The notes under the pieces were generated by a model that did no database searches, was not told the DNA's origin, and was given only the letters and a program-made list of their open reading frames with translations. From Veillonella sp. (GTDB lineage Bacteria > Bacillota_C > Negativicutes > Veillonellales > Veillonellaceae), in NCBI GenBank assembly GCA_018367495.1, contig JAGZGB010000004.1, positions 1 through 44,356 of the forward strand: a stretch of 44,356 nucleotides of DNA, given 5' to 3'. Shown one piece after another: positions 41,093-44,356 of this stretch. How positions within the stretch are numbered: position 1 is the stretch's first letter; each line of letters begins with the position of its first letter. The position numbers were made by a program, and so were the translations under genes.

Positions 41093-41112
41093 AAAATCAT
41101 AAGGTACAAACT

Positions 41113-41153
41113 AAAAGAGGTATTGTATATGAAAATACAATACCTCTTTTTAT
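41113..41153 (+). terminator. Intrinsic terminator after the pseudogene
   Basis: AAAAGAGGTATTGTA (41113-41127) pairs perfectly with TACAATACCTCTTTT (41136-41150) with an 8-nt loop and a T run. Confidence 0.92.
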
Positions 41154-41234
41154 TATATGAACTTATATAATATTTGTGATATATTAGAGTTGAAATTTTG
41201 ATTGTGTTGATTAAATAAGAGCGTGTATTAAAAA

Positions 41235-41594
41235 GTGATTTCCTTGTCTATTTATAAAATCGGCGTACCTATATGCCTTTTTGTTTATTATTTATATAGG
41301 TTATTTACAATCTATGTTTTAAAGAGGAATATGGAGTTGAAGTTCCCTAATCTATATGGTCTTTTCTTAGTTTTAGGGATTCCGGTCAGTCTCTTTCTCA
41401 TAGTGCAGACATTTTTAATTCCTGATTTAGTTGATTACCTTAGTTTACTCTATGTAAATGGTGGTGTCTTATTTATTGTTGAAATCATTGCAATATTTAA
41501 AATTAAGTCCTCAAAAAGCTATTCTAATGCAAAGGTTTTTCGGTATTATTTATATTTCATGACAGCTATATTATTGTGGATGGTATTTAATTGA
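41235..41594 (+). CDS. Small membrane protein of 119 residues, unknown function
   Basis: It is read from GTG 41235; no strong ribosome site is visible and the start could be later (ATG 41331 encodes the methionine before ELKFPNLYGL, which would lose the first helix). There are about four hydrophobic segments (residues 5-28, 40-62, 68-88, 100-118) with a basic loop KSSKSYSNAKVFRYY. I recognise no family. The codons are markedly A+T-rich (many ATA, TTA, AGG). It is the first intact gene of a run of four small membrane proteins in the same direction. Confidence 0.55.
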   Translation: MISLSIYKIGVPICLFVYYLYRLFTIYVLKRNMELKFPNLYGLFLVLGIPVSLFLIVQTFLIPDLVDYLSLLYVNGGVLFIVEIIAIFKIKSSKSYSNAKVFRYYLYFMTAILLWMVFN

Positions 41595-41651
41595 ATGATT
41601 GACTAGATCGAAGCGTTCGAGCTTGTAGATTTATTTTATAGGTGTAGATTA

Positions 41652-41954
41652 ATGTATAGTAAATTTTTTATCTACAGAGTTATTATATGTGCTATTCCAA
41701 TTATTCTTATGGATATAGCTCTTATTAGTGCAATGATAACTGATGGATACGAAGGAAATCTAAAAGCAGCAATACTAGCGGTGATAGTATTGCACATAGT
41801 TTTATATATATTAAGTCGTAAACAAGTAAAGTTATTAATGCAAGCATTTAAGCAAAATGGGTTTAAAGAGATTAATAATCTATTTAACATGAAATATGTT
41901 TTTCTAATTGTATTTTTTATAGTATTAATAGCTATAAAATTTATGAGATATTAG
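41652..41954 (+). CDS. Small membrane protein of 100 residues, unknown function
   Basis: Three hydrophobic segments (about 8-28, 36-53, 80-97) are separated by a charged stretch SRKQVKLLMQAFKQNGFKEI. It has no named family that I recognise. ATG 41652 follows ATAGGTGTAGATTA. A frameshifted, internally deleted copy of the same gene lies about 750 bp upstream (40903-41092), so this gene has been duplicated locally. Codon use is A+T-rich. Duplication with decay is common among immunity or toxin-associated cassettes, but nothing here proves such a role. Confidence 0.65.
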   Translation: MYSKFFIYRVIICAIPIILMDIALISAMITDGYEGNLKAAILAVIVLHIVLYILSRKQVKLLMQAFKQNGFKEINNLFNMKYVFLIVFFIVLIAIKFMRY

Positions 41955-42019
41955 AGAAGTAAAAAGTGGAGTATAAAAGAGTATTTATATAGAGTATTTT
42001 GTTTTGTGGGAGCAGTAAT

Positions 42020-42217
42020 GTGAAAAGTATTTTTAAGTTTTTATTTTATAGTATCATAATCGTAGCTATTTTATTTCCTATAGTTCAGATTTTATATCGT
42101 CTTTTAAATGGTATTCCAATTAATGGATTATTAAGCTCATTACCATATGTATATCTCGGTGTAGGAATATTTTATGTTTTAGGGTTTTTTATTATTAAAT
42201 ATGTAATGAAGTCATAA
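42020..42217 (+). CDS. Small membrane protein of 65 residues, unknown function
   Basis: Read from GTG 42020, which has GTGGGAG about 8 nt upstream; the open frame to TTG 41999 has no ribosome site. Two hydrophobic helices (KSIFKFLFYSIIIVAILFPI and LGVGIFYVLGFFIIKYV) flank a short polar hairpin loop with NGIPINGLLSS. No family recognised. It lies 65 bp after the 100-residue gene and 87 bp before the next one, so the group may be one transcript. Confidence 0.5.
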   Translation: MKSIFKFLFYSIIIVAILFPIVQILYRLLNGIPINGLLSSLPYVYLGVGIFYVLGFFIIKYVMKS

Positions 42218-42304
42218 TTGAGCCTAATGAACTGGGAAGACCTACAGTAGAATTATAAAAAAAGAAATATGGAAAATATAAAAAGACAGATGAGGTAAGA
42301 TATC

Positions 42305-42745
42305 ATGAATAACATAAGGATTCCAACATATATAAAGTTAGCCATATGTTTTTTAGTGGGACTTAGTATAATTTATTTAAATTTTTATGGAACACATACC
42401 GAACTAGTAGATTCTTATAGTTTAGGTCGCTATCGAATTGTGTTTGGCGGAATATTACAGGATAGTACATATAAAACTAGATTGGAGTATTCTAAAATTT
42501 CTCATAAGGTTGTATTTCCATATTTATATGTAAAAGGAGAATCAGGTTATACTAGGGTTTTATTAACACCAATAGGTACAGATATTTTAAAGATACCTAA
42601 TTACTCATTTTATGATACTGCTAGTATAATAGAGAATACTGATAGCATTAATAACTTAAAACGTATTTATGGTAAATCTATATCTATAAAAGATGATCTA
42701 AACCAAATTAGTGAAGAGGATAGAATTATATTCAAATCATTATAA
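42305..42745 (+). CDS. Membrane-anchored protein of 146 residues, unknown function
   Basis: One N-terminal helix (about 9-28, YIKLAICFLVGLSIIYLNFY) anchors a polar domain of about 115 residues, probably outside the cytoplasm, with SLGRYRIVFGGILQDSTYK and KVVFPYLYVKGESGYTRVLL suggesting beta strands, and a charged end. No family recognised. ATG 42305 follows GATGAGGTAAGATATC. Codons are A+T-rich with AGA/AGG and ATA. The reading frame is intact and a strong terminator follows. Confidence 0.6.
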   Translation: MNNIRIPTYIKLAICFLVGLSIIYLNFYGTHTELVDSYSLGRYRIVFGGILQDSTYKTRLEYSKISHKVVFPYLYVKGESGYTRVLLTPIGTDILKIPNYSFYDTASIIENTDSINNLKRIYGKSISIKDDLNQISEEDRIIFKSL

Positions 42746-42874
42746 TGAATGCGGGTAGCATAAGGTATTTTTTTGATTAGAATATATTTTATGCTTAAAA
42801 TGATGCTTTTAAAGGTTCATTATTATAGAATTTTATTAATTTAAATGAAATATTGCTATAAGACATATAAAACA

Positions 42875-42947
42875 AAAAAGGACGTAATAGTCTAATCTTC
42901 AGTAATAAGTATTATTGAAGATTTCAAGACTATTGCGTCCTTTTATT
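42875..42947. terminator. Large bidirectional terminator
   Basis: AAAAGGACGTAATAGTCT (42875-42892) pairs with AGACTATTGCGTCCTTTT (42926-42943) with one wobble. An inner ATCTTCA / TGAAGAT stem extends it. A and T runs lie on both sides, so it can end both the small-protein run and fumC. The remainder of 42746-42993 has no visible genes. Confidence 0.88.
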
Positions 42948-42993
42948 TTCCGTTCATTTGAGGTATGAGAGAATGTTACAGATATGAAAGAGT

Positions 42994-44349
42994 TTATTTC
43001 ATGCGAACTGCTTCGGCAAATTCGTCTTCGGTCATGAGTTTTTCTTCCAAGATGATTTCTTTAATAGAGCAACCGCGTTTGTATGCTTCTTTTACAACCT
43101 TAGCACTCTTATCGTAGCCGATGTATGGTGTTAAGGATGTAGCGATCATGAGGGATTGTTCTACGAAGAAGTTGAGTTTTTCAGGTACGAATTCTACGCC
43201 GTCGATGCAATGTGTTGTGAAAGAGTTCATAGCGTCTGCGAGGAGGCGACAGCTTTCAACAAAGTCGTAGATCATGATAGGCATGTATACGTTCAATTGG
43301 AATGCACCGCTGCCTGCACAGAGTGTCATAGTCGTATTATGGCCGAATACTTGAGCACATACCATGGCTAAGGCTTCACATTGTGTAGGATTTACCTTGC
43401 CTGGCATGATGGAGGAGCCCGGTTCGTTTTCAGGAAGGTGCCATTCGCCGTAGCCACAGCGAGGACCGGAACCTAAGAACCGAACATCGTTAGCGATTTT
43501 GAATAGTGTAGTAGCCAACGTATTAAGTGCACCGTGAGCCATCATGAATGCATCTTTTAAAGATAGGCCTTGAAATTTGTTATTCTTAACGCGGAATGGA
43601 GCGCCTGTTACCTCTGGCAATACAGTTTCCATAACGTCTAGATAACCTTTAGGTGTGTTTACACCAGTACCAACAGCAGTGCCACCGAGAGCTACATCGA
43701 GTAGGTGGTCAGCGTTTTGAACAAGCATAGTTTTGGCAGTTTTTAGGCCCTCTACAAAGGCGCTAATTTCTTGGTCCACCATGATGAAAGTAGCATCTTG
43801 TAGGTGTGTACGACCAACTTTTTGTAAGCCTTTACCTTTTTCTTGCAATTTTTCAAAAGATTGGATAAGGCCGTCCAATGCAGGAATTACGCGTTTTGTA
43901 ATTTCAAAGTACGCGCAGATATGCATTGCTGTAGGGAATGTATCGTTTGTACTTTGGCCGCGGTTTACATCGTCGTTAGGATGGAGCGGGTTACTTTCAT
44001 CTAACTGTTTAGCCCGGTGAGCGATTACCTCGTTCACATTCATGTTTGTTTGTGTGCCAGAACCTGTTTGGAATACAGTCAATGGGAATTCGTCATCCCA
44101 TTTGCCGTCCACAATCTCATCTACTACTTGAGCGATGAGTTTCGCTTTTTCCTCAGTTACTGCGCCACATTTTGCATTGGTTAAAGCACATGCTTTTTTT
44201 ACAAGCGCAAGAGCTTTGATTTGTTCAATAGGGATGCGGTGGTCACCGATCTTGAAATTATTGAACGAGCGTTGCGTTTGAGGTCCGTAAATTCGTCTAG
44301 CGTCGACTTCGACTGGTCCCATTGAATCATATTCAATTCTTGTTTCCAT
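42994..44349 (-). CDS. fumC: Fumarate hydratase, class II
   Basis: 451 residues, close to the normal length of about 460. RIEYDSMGPVEVDARRIYGP and QTQRSFNNF form the N-terminus. Active-site regions include GSGTQTNMNVNEVIAHRA, NRGQSTNDTFPTAMH (the T-x-N-D-T-F-P stretch), KVGRTHLQDATFIMV with the catalytic histidine, and the flexible signature loop GSSIMPGKVNPTQCEA with the serine base. It interconverts fumarate and malate, and in lactate-using Veillonella it would work in the malate-to-fumarate direction of succinate/propionate formation (inference). The start lies 7 bp inside the right edge, so promoter and ribosome site cannot be seen, but the N-terminus aligns with complete FumC. Confidence 0.96.
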   Translation of the reverse strand: METRIEYDSMGPVEVDARRIYGPQTQRSFNNFKIGDHRIPIEQIKALALVKKACALTNAKCGAVTEEKAKLIAQVVDEIVDGKWDDEFPLTVFQTGSGTQTNMNVNEVIAHRAKQLDESNPLHPNDDVNRGQSTNDTFPTAMHICAYFEITKRVIPALDGLIQSFEKLQEKGKGLQKVGRTHLQDATFIMVDQEISAFVEGLKTAKTMLVQNADHLLDVALGGTAVGTGVNTPKGYLDVMETVLPEVTGAPFRVKNNKFQGLSLKDAFMMAHGALNTLATTLFKIANDVRFLGSGPRCGYGEWHLPENEPGSSIMPGKVNPTQCEALAMVCAQVFGHNTTMTLCAGSGAFQLNVYMPIMIYDFVESCRLLADAMNSFTTHCIDGVEFVPEKLNFFVEQSLMIATSLTPYIGYDKSAKVVKEAYKRGCSIKEIILEEKLMTEDEFAEAVRMK

Positions 44350-44356
44350 AATGTTT

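Overview
The window reads as chromosomal DNA of a Veillonella-type Negativicute, a Firmicute with a Gram-negative envelope. This is inferred from the moderately A+T-rich composition, the Firmicute cluster yybS-gdpP-rplI-dnaB, the AddAB recombination nuclease (instead of RecBCD), RNase J, and exported proteins typical of that group. No phage, insertion sequence or CRISPR array is visible. Most of the window is ordinary chromosome; the accessory-looking part is about 40.9-42.8 kb.

Layout. 0-2.6 kb: tail of a DUF2922 protein, a DedA membrane protein and a GT39-type membrane glycosyltransferase. 2.6-5.5 kb: a NitT/TauT-type ABC importer (binding protein, permease, ATPase) behind a strong promoter and a roughly 118-nt leader that may be regulatory. 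5.6-8.9 kb: a uracil-DNA-glycosylase-like protein, a region with a possible 47-codon ORF and hairpins, then an RNase J carrying a long Arg/Asn/Thr-rich N-terminal extension. 9.1-14.0 kb: DUF2232 protein, GdpP (c-di-AMP phosphodiesterase), ribosomal protein L9 and replicative helicase DnaB. 14.0-16.1 kb: a roughly 165-bp near-continuous inverted repeat, then a Y-family polymerase plus YolD-like partner behind a LexA-type box. 16.2-19.8 kb: a Zn/Cd-type P1B ATPase with two operator-like palindromes, and a CorA-type transporter. 19.97 kb: tRNA-Ser(UGA). 20.2-24.2 kb: an MFS transporter, two exported proteins of unknown function on the minus strand, and an SGNH hydrolase between them.

24.5-31.9 kb: addB-addA. 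32-36 kb: lipid-kinase family protein, GntR/FadR-type regulator, XRE-type regulator, fluoride channel FluC and a molybdopterin-binding-domain protein. 36-37.9 kb (minus): DUF4931 GalT-like protein, a metallophosphoesterase and a 76-residue protein. 38.0-40.9 kb: an MTH1-like Nudix hydrolase, MutY and a membrane metallophosphoesterase; the first two form a plausible oxidised-guanine ('GO') repair unit. 40.9-42.8 kb: a strikingly A+T-rich set of four small membrane proteins preceded by a decayed paralogue of one of them. 43-44.35 kb (minus): class II fumarase FumC.

Themes. DNA maintenance genes are frequent (UDG-like, DnaB, Y-family polymerase, AddAB, Nudix plus MutY), but they sit in separate transcription units. 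The least explained parts are the small-membrane-protein island with its paralogue remnant, the 165-bp inverted repeat after dnaB, the hairpin element overlapping the yybS-gdpP promoter, the ABC-transporter leader and the RNase J extension.
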